Below are positions 21,701 to 33,509 of a stretch of DNA of 64,000 nt, piece after piece; the first letter of the stretch is position 1, and each line of letters starts with the position of its first letter. The stretch is from Brasenia schreberi. Taxonomy: Eukaryota; Streptophyta; Magnoliopsida; Nymphaeales; Cabombaceae. Where the stretch lies: assembly GCA_036023115.1 (NCBI GenBank), contig JAYKKT010000061.1:15688501-15752500 (forward strand), read 5' to 3'. The notes beneath the pieces are model-generated. The model was given only the letters and a program-made list of their open reading frames with translations, did no database searches and was not told where the DNA came from. Both the position numbers and the translations under genes were made by a program.

Positions 21701-23272
21701 AACACAGAGAGGAAGCATAAACCATGCGCATATATCCATGCTCCAATTTATTTAAATATCCTCATAGAGATTAATGACTCAGATCTTTAAGCAAAAAGCA
21801 AGTATCAGATGCATTAAATGTACTTTACAAAAAGTATAATATTATTTTTTAATTCAAAATTCAACCATCTAATGGTTGTAATCTTTAATGATATTTAGGC
21901 TTAAAAGAGTGCATTTACCATCTTCTCTCTCTCCCTCTCTATATATGGAGAGAGAGCTACAAATTGTTAGACTAATTTTATTAGACAATTTATATCAATT
22001 CGAATAATTAGATTGGAAACATAGATTGCTTAGATAAAAAAAACAATTGAAGTTGGTTAAGAAGAACAAAAAGTTCAAAGCACATAATGTATTTTCAACT
22101 TTTATTTTTTTATTTAGGTTATTCACCTTTTTAATCCGATAGTTTGAATTGACATGAATAGCATATCATGAATAAGAGTCTCTCTATCCATATAATATAT
22201 AAAGAAAGAGATTTGAATTATTAAAGAAATCTCCATTGTTCAGAGGACTCTGAGGACATACTGATTTAGCTTACTATTGAATTGAGACAGACCCATGCAA
22301 GCATCATTACCAGGGCAAGGGTGCCAAATTCATGCTTGGAATCGTAGTCGTGTCGTGTCAGTAACGTGAAAACTGACTACAAAACAAGACACGTACATAG
22401 ACTTTTTGTGTACTGTTTTTTGGGTATTATATTGCAGGGAAAAATCATGTTTTAGTTGCAGGTATTTATGTTGTGTTAGTGTGCGTATCAAGGAACAGAA
22501 CCTGAACACGAACACCAACTTTCTGGGTTGAGTTCGTGTTGGGTCTACATGTTGTATCTTGACAATCCTAAAATCAGGAACCTGCAATATTCTAGAGCAT
22601 GGCACAGATTGGACATGATACGGTTTGCATTAATCTTAAAGATGTACAAATGTGTGACTTAGATCAGATTAAAATACACTTCAAGCTCAAAGAAATGGAT
22701 CCACGGGTCGGGTCGATGCCTAGTGTAGAACTCCAACAAGAGGGCCGTTGACCCCGAGAATGACGCCGAGCATTAAGATGCGCAATTGCCCGTCTAGCAG
22801 TCCAAGTCCTTCTCAGTGTGCTTAGCGGGATCAAACAAATTTTAGATTTAGGTTTTCTACTTGGAGATCTTTATCCAAAATTGTGTCCTGATGTGTAATT
22901 AAAGGAACCAAGTTTATCTAATCCTTGTGCACCCACAAGTACGTGCATTAATAGTAAGTGGGGCATGGTTTAATGGGTATGTTGTTTGTTGGATCTTGGT
23001 TCAGTGTTTCGGAGTAGAGAGGTTGGTGGGTCCTGTTCATGGATTCTTGTTTTGTTATGTATAAATGGGTCCAGATCATTACTCACTGTCGAGGTACTGG
23101 ATCTGGAGTTCAAATCGCATTATTCACTAATGCACGGATCTCACTGGAAGCCATGGTTGATCTCAAGGGAGAAGGAGATAAGCTAATAATAGATGAAATA
23201 GGACGAGAAAAATGAGAACCGAAATGGAATGGTCAAGCTGTAGAGAGAAGCTTCAACATAATACACAGCATA
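21701..23272. other. Intergenic, nothing firm
   Basis: AT-rich, with short tctctctc runs near 21921-21941. Frames at 22330-22605 and 22986-23186 have no recognisable domain. Confidence 0.5.
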
Positions 23273-23393
23273 ACTTTTTCTTTTTTTACAATGGGGAGGT
23301 CGAAGCTGGCATGCGTGCATGGCCCGGCAGCCTGCTTGCTACCTGCATTGTGCAAGTGGAAAGCCCTACCAGGTGAGCTAATGCTCTGAGTGC
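23273..23393 (-). mobile_element. tRNA-derived SINE, copy 2 (diverged)
   Basis: On the minus strand the head GCACTCAGAGCATTAGCTC leads into an A-box-like TTAGCTCACCTGGTAGGG. A B-box-like GCTTCGACCTCCC follows about 75 bases later, then a TTGTAAAAAAAG tail. The layout matches copies 1 and 3. I saw no clear target duplication, which fits an older copy. Confidence 0.65.
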
Positions 23394-23807
23394 AATAGAT
23401 GACAAGGACGAGGAGTCATCATCCTTAGACAGTAAATCTTTCTTTATAAACAATTTAACTAAACTCACTAAGTTTCAACCTAATCCATGTCTCCTAATTA
23501 CATATTTGTAAATGTTCAAATAGAATCATTGTCCGGTCTCAACCATTCTCCAAAAACACACCATTCCAATGGCATCAAATGCGTGTAGGCAAGATGGTTA
23601 GGATCGGGCAAAAACTAGACGAATTGAGTGAGGAACTTTTCTGACCGTTCGATCAAAAAGATAATCATGCATTTTAGTATGGGTTAGTGTAGGAACGTAC
23701 ATTTTCTCATTTTTTCAAAAAATTTAGACAAGTGGATGCCTTGCGTTGCCTTGTCAAAGACCTGCCACTCATGTGGTAGGCTTGCTAAACATAATTTTCA
23801 TGAACAC
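23394..23807. other. Intergenic between two SINEs
   Basis: No gene or clear repeat seen. Confidence 0.5.
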
Positions 23808-23819
23808 AGGATTAAAATA

Positions 23820-23942
23820 TTTTTTTTGTTACAAGAGCAGAAGGAAGCCTAACACGCACACATGCATTCTCTTGTTGTCGAACTCCTCATCAGCAGCAAG
23901 AACACTAGAGCAGGCTGCCGTTGAGCTAACATTCTGGGTGCG
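23820..23942 (-). mobile_element. tRNA-derived SINE, copy 3, with near-perfect target duplication
   Basis: On the minus strand: head GCACCCAGAATGTTAGCTCA, A box TTAGCTCAACGGCAGCC, B-box-like GAGTTCGACAA, and tail TTGTAACAAAAAAA. The flanks read aggattaaaata (23808-23819) and aggactaaaata (23943-23954), a 12-bp duplication with one mismatch. Same family and strand as copies 1 and 2. Confidence 0.82.
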
Positions 23943-23954
23943 AGGACTAAAATA

Positions 23955-25860
23955 GTTTAAGCATCGTAGTTTTTGTCTCCTCAAATTTTGAGCTTCTTAT
24001 GGTTAAACCGCACTTTGTTCACAATACATGATGTTACGATCAGGGCCGCTTCCATAATCTAATAAATGTTCGGATTCTGGGCCACAAGCTCATTCATTGT
24101 CTATCCTATTCGATAACCATATTCACTTAGAGCTGATCTGTGAAACTCAAATTTAAAACCAAATCAGAGCAAAGCATTTCCTAGATAAATCCAGTCCAAA
24201 CAAAAGTACAAAATCAAAGATAGTGTTGGATCTTAATCCAGGACAAATTCAACGTATACACATCATTTTCGGATCATTCTTACTTAGATGTCTGGTACTC
24301 TTCGATGGCATGTATGAGAATAGTTTGATGTGGATTGGTTTCGTGTCCATGTGGAACCTGGATCCCATACTTTGTGACCCATTTGGATCTCCAAAAGCGA
24401 TAAATGCGGGTCCAAAGATTACCAATAATTGGTTCGGATAAATCATGTTATACAAGTGATGTGGGTATGGCTGGTCTTCATCCATGTGCACTAGCTTATG
24501 TAAGTACACTACTCACTAGTAACGTAAGTTCAGCCAATATATCGTGACATAACTAATGAGCATGAGGCATTATTTCGCCAAAAGCTAAATGCGTATCTCT
24601 GGATTTTATTTATTAGATGAAATCCAAACTAAATTCCTACGTTTTATTTCCATTTTCAATTACATAAAAATTGTTAAATAAGAATGTATAAACAGTATGC
24701 CCATATAATCAAGAATAGAGGTGCGTCCCAGACAGTTGCGGTTTCGGTGGTCAACAGCCGTAGTGAGAAATCTGGATGGGTTGGATCCAGTAATGGGTTT
24801 AAGGGGATCCGATCCATTATCAGGTACTTGCGTTGCGAACGGGGAAAGTGAATCCGAACAATCAATTTCCAGATCGAGTTGTCAACAACTTTTGGATCTG
24901 CAAAATCTTCTTCTTTGACCTGTAAACTCGCCGATTATTCTCTCACGTGGGCACCGATCCCGAAAAGATAGATCGTCGGAGAGGCGACACAAAACGGGTT
25001 GAGTGTGTCGTCGTCTTCACCGGCTCTTTTAGGTGGCTCCGTCCTTCCCTTTATTCGGTCCGTACCGAACGCCACGGGAGATAACCGGTGAGAAGTGGGT
25101 TCCACGTGAAGTAAGATAGCTCGAAGTCGCCGATTTTGGGCTTGGCCGCGAGCGAGGTTGCGGATACGGAACGCCCATACCGAATCTCCTGGGACCCACC
25201 ACTGTTGGACTGCGGTCCCTTTGCTTCCGTTGCACCAAATCTCCGAGATCACGTCCTTGTCTGCCTTTGGGCTTCGCGGGGTTCTTTCTCTTATTTTATA
25301 TATAATATTTTAATCATGTAAAATTTCTTTCTTTCTCTCTCAAGGGATGCTGGGATGAGATACAAGTGGTGCAGTCGTGTAAACTGTATAATGTACAACG
25401 ATCTACGGCTACGGCTAGGAGACTCAAGAACTTCAAGTGACACTAGGAATCGGGAAAAAATATTATAAAATTTAAAATTTAAAATAATATATAAAACCGA
25501 TGGTTTAAAACTATTTTTTCTTGTTCTGGTTTTATGGAAGTGAAACCGAAACTGAATCCGGTGGCCCTCACGACTAGTCCGATTCCACTGGTTCTTGATT
25601 TAATATATTTTTAGGTCAAACCGTCGATCATCACCCTGTATGCCTAGAGTGGTAATCTCTTTTATATATATATATATATATAGTGATTACATCATGCTCA
25701 CACTAATACTTATTCACTCCTTTTGAGTGATATGAGTATAAACAAATTAATTTTCATACTTTTTAAAGCTTCTTAAAAATTTTGAAATTTTACTAATACT
25801 ACTTAAAAACAATGAATATGTTTGAGTGAGCAAGTATACGAGTGAGTACCATCTTGTTTT
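23955..25860. other. Intergenic, partly GC-rich
   Basis: 24715-25280 is richer in GC than its surroundings and has overlapping frames on both strands (such as 24935-25252 and 25029-25238, minus) without a known domain. It could be a relic promoter, first exon or transposon piece. 25460-25620 has AACCGG/GGTTT words like other old repeats in the window. A short TA tract lies at 25661-25682. Confidence 0.4.

Positions 25861-25922
<62 letters not shown>
25861..25922. repeat. Compound microsatellite (CATA)n(CA)n(TA)n
   Basis: Three simple repeats in a row, the same kind of compound as at 21326-21427. Confidence 0.95.
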
Positions 25923-25923
<1 letters not shown>

Positions 25924-27133
25924 TCTTATTAGAAAGAATGCTAGCATTCTACAACGATGTGTTTTACGGTTTTACTTAATGTTTTCACTTGAATTGAATC
26001 AAACACAACGCCAACCTGGCAAGGTTGGTGGCATGAAACCAGAACTGCTCAAATACCCATGGTTGATGTTTTTTTGGTCTTTGACGATTTTGAACTTTAT
26101 GCATGGCATTGTGGATTAGAGGACGTTTTTCTTTGGTGTGGACCAAGAGCTTGATTTCGGTTGGTAATTTAGCCGCTCGTTTTCAGTTGATTGGTTTTTG
26201 GTCAAATTTGAGCGATGCCCAGGAAATTCGATAGGGCTGTATGGATCTCTGATTGTATAGATTATTAACATAACCTGAATTAAAAAGAGCATCTTTCCGT
26301 CACAAAAAGGTTCCAAGATGGAGTTCATTAATGGCTTTTCTTCCTCATTATCTATTGATACGGGAACTCAAAGAACCCCAAGTTTTTTTTCCTGCCAACG
26401 GATAGGAACTTCATTCATAAGTGAAGAAGTACAGGGGGGCTCCCTAAAGCTGCATATGTTGAATGAAGAACAATACAAACAATGAAACGGGGATCTCTCA
26501 AAGTAAAATTATATGATCTAGACTGATAACTAAAGAAAAAACATTGATGAGCACCAATAACCTTGTAAACGCACGACCTAGAGACATCGAAGCTGACTGC
26601 TAAAAGATACGTCTCACTTTCATTTTTAAACACATAAACACCTTCCCAAAAACCTTAGCAAGTAAGAACACACAAGATACTTTATTCCCTCTCATTATCA
26701 TCTAAGAAGAAGAGAAAGGAAAGGAGATAGAGGGAGGAAGAGATAGAGGGAGGAAGAGAATAAACAAAGAGAGGTTGCAGGAGAGGAAATGGCCTCAATT
26801 AACCTAAAAAAAAAGCTCCACACTTCTCTACCTTCTTGGAGGAACAGGGAAAGGGAGGTTGAAGAACCCTAAGTTGGTTCTATCTTTTCGCGACCTTCAT
26901 ATTTATCTGTTAAGGGATGCCGATCTCAAGCATTGAAATCCCAACATCCTCGACTTAAAGGGCCTTGTGAATAAAAAGTGAAGAAAAATGTGTATGTGAA
27001 ACAACAATGCGATTGATATCAGCACAAAGAATGTTAGCTCACTAGTAGGATTCTCCCACACCCAATCAAACGTGGAAAGTTCAATTCCTCAACGGGTGCA
27101 TTCATGTTTATCTTTTCCCCAATAGATAACGCG
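25923..27133. other. Intergenic, nothing firm
   Basis: Contains an imperfect ggaggaagagatagag repeat near 26720-26765. No supported gene. Confidence 0.5.
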
Positions 27134-27195
27134 TCATATATATACATATATATACGTATATATATACATATACATATACATATATATACATATAC

Positions 27196-27251
<56 letters not shown>
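27134..27251. repeat. (TATACA)n/(TA)n microsatellite abutting an LTR piece
   Basis: Mixed TATACATA units followed by a TA run of about 50 bases. It ends about 10 bases before the first chromovirus LTR fragment. Confidence 0.93.
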
Positions 27252-27261
27252 TCATAAATAG

Positions 27262-27491
27262 TCCCACATCTTAGTTATAAGCGTGTCACGGGCCACGCAC
27301 CTTTTTGCTATCAATACAATCACATTGTTTTCTTATTTAGTCTCAAGTTTCCTTTCTTACTCCAATCAACCCTCCCAATATGCTTTCACTGAATAACTGC
27401 ATCCTTGGTGAAAGGCTTGCTTGGTTGTGCACATTTTAGTGTCAATCACGAGTTTCGAGCCGTTGGGTGATTCCAATGTCTAGACATGACA
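27262..27491 (+). repeat. Chromovirus LTR fragment 1 with degraded primer binding site
   Basis: It ends ...catgaca, and three to four bases later comes TGGTATCGGAATCGG, a decayed match to the initiator-methionine primer site TGGTATCAGAGC. This fixes its role as a 5' LTR end. Confidence 0.72.
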
Positions 27492-27619
27492 ACTTTGGTA
27501 TCGGAATCGGTTCAACTCGAAGTATCGACGAGTGGGTGAGGGACACAATCCCTTCGTATTGATAGCTTAAAATAACTCCTACACATCAATGACTACCATG
27601 TTAACGCCGTGACCACTAA

Positions 27620-29045
27620 CACTGAGATAGTTAGAGACCCCATTTATCAAAGAAAGGATAAGTCGAAGGTTGTACTAGTAGTCGACCTTGAGATAACTTA
27701 AAGTATTCTGCCTGATATTGATGTCAGGCTTAGAAGGCTCAAAAAACTTTTAAGTCAGTTAGATGCTATTGTATCTCGTGTTACGGAAGGTTTCAACTGG
27801 TTGACGAGCGAGATGAGCATTGCAGTAAAAGACATTCAATAATGCATGAATGCTTGCGAGTATACTTATGATGTTACGAGTGACCGCGAAGAGTGCTTGC
27901 ATGGAGCAAGCTTATTATTGGCCTCAGATGGGATTTGACGTAGAAACTTATATGCGAACTTGTTTGATTTGTTAGTAGGACAATGTTGATAACCAATGTC
28001 CAGTAGGTTTATTTGAGCCTTTACCGGTGCCTAAGCGATCATAGAAAAGTGTATCAATAGACTTTATTCTAAATCTCTAATAGATGCCAATCTATCTTTG
28101 TGGTGGTGGATAGATTTTCTAAGTATGGGGTGTTTATAGCAGCCCCATGAAGTATACAACTGAGAAGACCATAAAACTTTTCGTCAAAAATGTAGTAAAG
28201 TATTGGGGACTATTGACTAATATTATCAGTGATAGAAATACCCATTTACAAGCAATTTTTTGGGGGAATATTTATTTACCTAGTTCGGAACTATTTTTCT
28301 CTATTAGTTGTTATCCCCAAACAGATGGTCAAGCGAAATGGATGAATGCCTTGCTTGAGGATTATCGAAGGTACTATGTGAAATCCAACCAAGAAGACTA
28401 GACAAAGTGACTTGATATCGACAAATTCTCGTATAATCTGCATCGTAGTGAGTCTATTGGGAAGAACCCTTTGAGATGGTTACGGGACCAAAATCGCAGA
28501 CATCGCACACTTAAGCAGCACAGTACAAAGGCAAGACCCCATCGCACACACTTAAGCAGCACAATACAAAGGCAAGACCCCATCGCACACACCTTCTGTT
28601 ATGATCTACAAGAGGAAGATGATGTTGTACATGCTCTCCTTATGAAGGCAGTGAAGCGTATGAAGAAATGGTCAGATATGAAGAGGCATGTTGTCTAATT
28701 TAGTATCGGGAACAAAGTCCTTGTAAAGTTATACCCAAAGCAAAGACAAATCTTTTGCGATAACATGGCGGGTTGGTCCGTAAGTATGACAATCTCTATA
28801 CTATAACCAAAAGGATAGGAAATAGGGCGTACTGACTGTATATTTCATACCACATCCGTATGCATCTTATTTTCTATGTTAGTAACCTAAAGGCTTATCA
28901 TGTTGATATGGAAGATGCAGACCACAACCAACCAGTACGGGCACTTACATTACTAAGAACTTTGAGAGCAAAGGAAGTTAAACACATCCTCGACCATATG
29001 AAAGACATAAGAGGACATATCTTGTGCTATCTAGTCAAGTTGAAA
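27620..29045 (+). pseudogene. Chromovirus gag remnant joined to integrase and chromodomain
   Basis: 27620-27845 still translates as a gag-like start with stops. Near 27890 it jumps to the integrase zinc region and core: PLPVPKR near 28023, VVDRFSKYGVF near 28103, then MKYTTEKTIKLFVKNVVKYWG (28147 on), IISDRNTHL, and YPQTDGQAKWMNALLEDY. The usual TER of GQTER is AKW here, so the catalytic glutamate is lost. A 43-bp stretch is duplicated at 28503-28585. 28860-29045 encodes HLIFYVSNLKAYH and then AKEVKHILDHMKD, the start of a C-terminal chromodomain, cut off where an LTR piece begins. Confidence 0.8.
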
Positions 29046-29221
29046 ATACAATATTTATTCTCAAATTTTCTTGCTATTACTCTAATTCACCCTCTCAATA
29101 ATCAGTCTTAAGCTTTCGTTGAACCACCACATCCTTGGTGAAAAGCTTGTTAGGTTGTTCGTATCCTACTACCGGTTGCAAGTTTCAATTTGTTTGGTGA
29201 TTCCAACGTTAGGGCATGACA
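29046..29221 (+). repeat. Chromovirus LTR fragment 2
   Basis: Follows directly on the broken chromodomain. It shares ttattctcaa, ccacatccttggtgaaaa and catgacactttg with fragment 1. Confidence 0.68.
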
Positions 29222-29282
29222 CTTTGATGTCAACTCTAATACCTTGCTAGTCAACTTTGGTATCAAAACTGACATCGTATCC

Positions 29283-29345
29283 TTTTCACTTCACTAGATA
29301 GCACAAAATATGTCCTCTTTTGTCTTTCATATGGTCAAAGATGTC
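29283..29345 (-). pseudogene. Small inverted chromodomain fragment
   Basis: Reverse complement of about 60 bases of the chromodomain at 28985-29045 with a few differences (ctagatagcaca, tatgtcctct, catatggtc in common). With the plus copy it could form a stem of about 60 bp with a loop of about 240 bases. Confidence 0.7.
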
Positions 29346-29616
29346 GGCTCTCACACCTTGAGAGAAGAAACTCATGATACGCTAGTTTATAAAATAAATG
29401 CGAGAGTACCACTGGCTTGCTCGATTATCATGGACGTCAACAATTTATGCGAGAAGAATGTGATCATTTGACCGCAAACTTTGCTATAGTTGTGTAACAA
29501 GACCCTCACGTGAGAACACCTTGATAACTTGTAGTGCATAGGATGGGGTGCTGCCTTAGACAAGAAGGTATCCCATTTGCTATTGTACTTAGCATGAGGT
29601 CCTCATCTAATTTATA
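29346..29616. other. Spacer inside the chromovirus cluster
   Basis: No coding seen. It may belong to the U3 part of an LTR. Confidence 0.4.
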
Positions 29617-29840
29617 AGCGTGTCATGAGTCATGCACCTTTTTTGTATCAATACAATCACATTATTTTCTTATTTATTCTCAAGTTTTCTTCCTATTACT
29701 CAAATCGATCCTCCCAATAATTAGTCTTAAGCATCCGCTGAACCATTGCATCCTTCATGAAAGACTTGTTAGGTTATGCGCATCCTAGCGTCGGTCGTGA
29801 GTTTCGAGCCCTTGGCTGATTCTAACATCGGAGAGTAACA
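29617..29840 (+). repeat. Chromovirus LTR fragment 3
   Basis: Shares taagcgtgtcat, atcaatacaatcacatta and gtgagtttcgagcc with fragments 1 and 4. It is followed by the inverted chromodomain piece, so its junction differs from fragment 1. Confidence 0.68.
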
Positions 29841-29861
29841 TTTCGATGTCAGATTTAATAC

Positions 29862-30440
29862 CAAAGTTGAATAGATATCACCAACATTGCTTCGTCGTAT
29901 CCTTTCCACTTAACTAGATGCAACAGGACGTGTCTTCTTTTGTCTTTTATATGGTCGAAGATATGTTTTACTTCTTTTGCTCCTAGAGTCCTTATTGGCG
30001 TAGGTGCCCATATTGGTTGGTTGCAGTCTGCATCTTCCATATGAGTATGATAAGCCTTTAGGTTACTCATATAGAAGACAGGATGTGTACAAATATGGTC
30101 TACAATATCTAGTCGATACACTGAGTTCCCTATCCTTTTAGTTATACTATAGAGACCATCGTACTTACGGATTAGCCCGAGGTACTATGTGCAAAAGATT
30201 TGCGTTTACTTTGGGTACAACTTCACAAGGACTTTGTCACTGACACCAAATTCGACAACATGCCTCTTCATGTCCACCTACTTCTTCATAAGCTTCAATG
30301 TTTTCACAAGGAAGGCATAGATAATATCATGTTGCTCCTCTAGATTGACATAGAAGGTGTGTGCGATGGGGGTCTTACCTTCGTACTGTGCTGCCAGAGT
30401 GTTCGGTGTTTGCAACTATTGTCCCATGAACTTCTAGTAC
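29862..30440 (-). pseudogene. Inverted chromovirus integrase C-terminus and chromodomain
   Basis: The best frame (30121 down to 29855) reads HPVFYMSNLKAYHTHMED, then AKEVKHIFDHIKDKRRHVLL and LVKWKGYDEA. LVKWKGY is a chromodomain signature. Further upstream on this strand, to about 30440, lies the same integrase tail as in the plus copy at 28480-28850, with stops. Opposite orientation to 27620-29045. Confidence 0.8.
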
Positions 30441-30482
30441 TTACTCTTGAGCTCCTATTGTAGTCAGGGAGCACCCGTTTCT

Positions 30483-30711
30483 GAGTTATAAGTGTGTCGC
30501 GGGTCATACACCTTTCTGCTATCAATACAATTACATTGCTTTTTTATTTGCTCTCAAGTTTCCTTTTTATTACTCCAATCGACCCTCACAATCATAAGTC
30601 TTAAGCTTCCATTGAACCATTGCATTCTTAGTAAAAGACTTGATAAATTGTGCGCATCCTAACGCCGATCGTGAGTTTCGAGCCGTTGGGTGATTATAGT
30701 GCCGAGGTGTG

Positions 30712-30714
<3 letters not shown>
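30483..30714 (+). repeat. Chromovirus LTR fragment 4
   Basis: Ends gtgccgaggtgtgaca, a typical LTR end, and passes straight into a long TA microsatellite. Confidence 0.72.
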
Positions 30715-30715
<1 letters not shown>

Positions 30716-30770
<55 letters not shown>

Positions 30771-30922
30771 ATATATATATATGTATGTATATATATGTAT
30801 ATGTATGTATATATATGTATATATATATATACATATATATATACATATGTATACATACATATATATATATATACATACATATATACATATATGTATATAT
30901 ATACATATACACATATACATAT

Positions 30923-30975
<53 letters not shown>
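30716..30975. repeat. Long (TA)n/(TATG)n/(CA)n microsatellite, about 260 bp
   Basis: Starts within two bases of the LTR end. TA, TATG, TATACA and CA units alternate. Open frames of 70-150 codons run through it on both strands only because such repeats lack stops. Confidence 0.96.
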
Positions 30976-30978
<3 letters not shown>

Positions 30979-33509
30979 TAATCTCTACTCAATTGAGAAC
31001 CATGTTTCGCATTGTTCCACCATCGCAATCACCGGATGCTGCCCATCATCGCTGTCTGCTACTCCAGTCCTGATTTTCAGCATTGTAGTGAAAAGGTGGC
31101 GTCTCGTGGTGGTGGCAGTAATTTTGTGTGCATGTGTGTGTGTTTGCATAAATATATTCACATACACATATATTGGGTACCGGTCGTAACATCTTATCCC
31201 CATACCATGTCACGAACTTAGGTCAGGTCCGTCAGGTCAATATTGTCATCCCTAGTCGCCATGAGAAGAAAATTTTCAAAATAGCGAATTTCTCTTTCAA
31301 AAAGCTTCACTTTCACATTTTCTCCGGGAAGATGCAGAGTTATTTGGTTCATTTCTGCAGACCACGAGCCACTCCTATTTGGTGTCATTTTCGCCAGGCT
31401 CACCTCACCGTTTTCTTTGTTTCTGAAAATAATGGCTTCTCAAAGTGATATCAAACTGATGAGAGGCCAAGCGACTCTCCTTGTTCCCTCTTTTTTCTTA
31501 TAAAAGAAAAAATAGGATCTTTGGGTCAATTTGGCCCGCATCAATTCAAGTGGAGTTAATATTCGAGTTGTCTAGCAATGCATTAATGACCAAACAACTT
31601 AACAATATACACGTAAGAACTTTGGTATGGTGAGCAAACAACTGAACAGGAAACATGTAATAAGTGGTATGGTGATCTTACATTTTAGCTTTTAAAATTG
31701 AATCCACCAGCTCTTTCACAAAGCTTTATTAACACAAGATACAATGGTGGTGGTTTAAATATATGGAGAGGTAATCAGATGGGAAGTCTCTCATGTTATC
31801 ACAACCGATCCTTAAAACAAAAAATCTGTGTCAAAATAAACTACACTTTTGGTGATGTGGTAGAAATTAGATTGTGAAAAGGGGGAGAAAAAAGAATTGT
31901 AAAGAAGCAATAAAATTATTTCCTTCACTAAACATCACATAAGATAGAGTACTATAGGGATGAAGCCAGCTTTACTTAGTGGGGGCATAAGCCACCAAAA
32001 ATCGACAGGTTTGGCGCTAGAACATGGCCCTATTTGTGGACGCTGGGAAACCAGCTAGGCCGGTTCGTTTGGACCAGTTTGGTTCCATGACAAATTGGCC
32101 TATTTGAATCCGGTAAGGTCCTTTGACCTAGTCCATGATCCAGGATTTGATCTAAGACACCATGTCTCGCAAGCCGTATCCTATATGTTTGTTCCAGTTG
32201 TTCCAGTGGCGTCCATATAAAAAATTTATGCATCTGGATCCAGATTGGATTCAAATGGGTTGCCGCTAGACCCTTCTTTTTTTAAGTGTAGCAATTTTGG
32301 GACATTCGGTCTGTGGTTGGAGCTCGCATTGAAGCATCCAACTCGTGACATGATGTACTAACAGATCGTCAGGTTACACTTATAAGCACTTCCCAGATTA
32401 GGCTGAATTTAATTAAAAGCTATCAGATCAAATAGAAATTTATAATATCTGTTTAGGTACTTGGACGATTTCAAGACTGACTGAACTCCGATTTGCTTGG
32501 GGTTTGAACTACCAGATTCCTTGTTGAATAGGCTTTAATATTTTTTCATTGTTTAGTAGATAAATTCAGGTTAGATTGTTAAGAAAAGTTCAAATATATT
32601 GGATTTTCAGAGCGTTCACGTAGGTGGATTCTTCCTTCTCTATGGCACCATGTTGGGAGTAGTTTTAAAATGTTTATTGACTGTGCATGTCTTATAATCA
32701 CTTTATAAATACCTTAAGATGATGTGAGTTATTGATATCGATTTTATTATATGAGGTTTAATTGAATATGCATGTGAATTTGGATATATGTGTGCTTGTG
32801 CTTGAGTTATTTTGATCGGGAGCGTGAGAATTTGCAACATGTTAAACTACTAAGATGATAAATGATGATTGGGACATATGATATTGTTATTTTTACGTGC
32901 TCTTCAGCATAAGTGGCAGCGTGTGCCCTCTACGGCTGTATCTATGACTGTAATACACCAGTAACTGAATGATCCTCGTCTCCCCTACAGCAATGGATGA
33001 TAAGCTTGTCTACTTCCGGTACAAAAGTTTCTCCACTCATAGACGTAAATGAAATTGTTCCGTTCAGTGAAGAAGACATAAAGGAAGGATTAGGCCGCCT
33101 GCTTGGGGAGTTTGGTTGGTCGACTGCTTCTTGATCAAGTAATGAGCACGAGAACCACAGAAGGTGCTCTGCTTGTTATTTTAAGCCATCAGAAAGGCTT
33201 TCAAGTGTGGGGATTGGGTGATAACATCTTGTAATTCCTTTTTGAAGACGAGAAGGATCTTTACCGAATCATACAAGGTACTTTGTGTGGCTCTTCAAGA
33301 ACTTTATCCTTTCATGTGCATAGATGGAGACTTGACGAACCAATCAAGAGTATAGACTTATACGCATTCACTGTATGGATACAATTCTGGGTATACCTTG
33401 GAAAACGATCGAGATGGCATCGAAGCTAGGATACCAAATGATACTACAACCCCTTCTTTTTGTGTCTTTTTCCCTTCACGTTTGTTTCAAATGTCAAGTG
33501 AGAACAAAC
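30976..33509. other. Intergenic, nothing firm
   Basis: AT-rich DNA without a supported gene. Frames such as 31173-31448 and 32030-32254 have no recognisable domain. Confidence 0.5.

Larger units (their letters stand above)
27258..30714. mobile_element. Scrambled chromovirus (chromodomain Ty3/gypsy) cluster
   Basis: Four LTR fragments in the same orientation (about 27262-27491, 29046-29221, 29617-29840, 30483-30714) share agcgtgtcacgggcc-, tcaatacaatcacat-, gtgagtttcgagcc- and catgaca-type blocks. Among them lie integrase/chromodomain pieces in both orientations: plus at 27620-29045, minus at 29283-29345 and 29862-30440. Protease, reverse transcriptase and RNase H are missing. It looks like rearranged or mutually inserted deletion derivatives, none able to move by itself. 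Confidence 0.75.

Noticed and set aside
30570..31028. Frames of 70-152 codons on both strands
   Set aside because: They are read-through of TA/TATG/CA microsatellite; the peptide is only repeated Tyr-Ile and Cys-Val type units.
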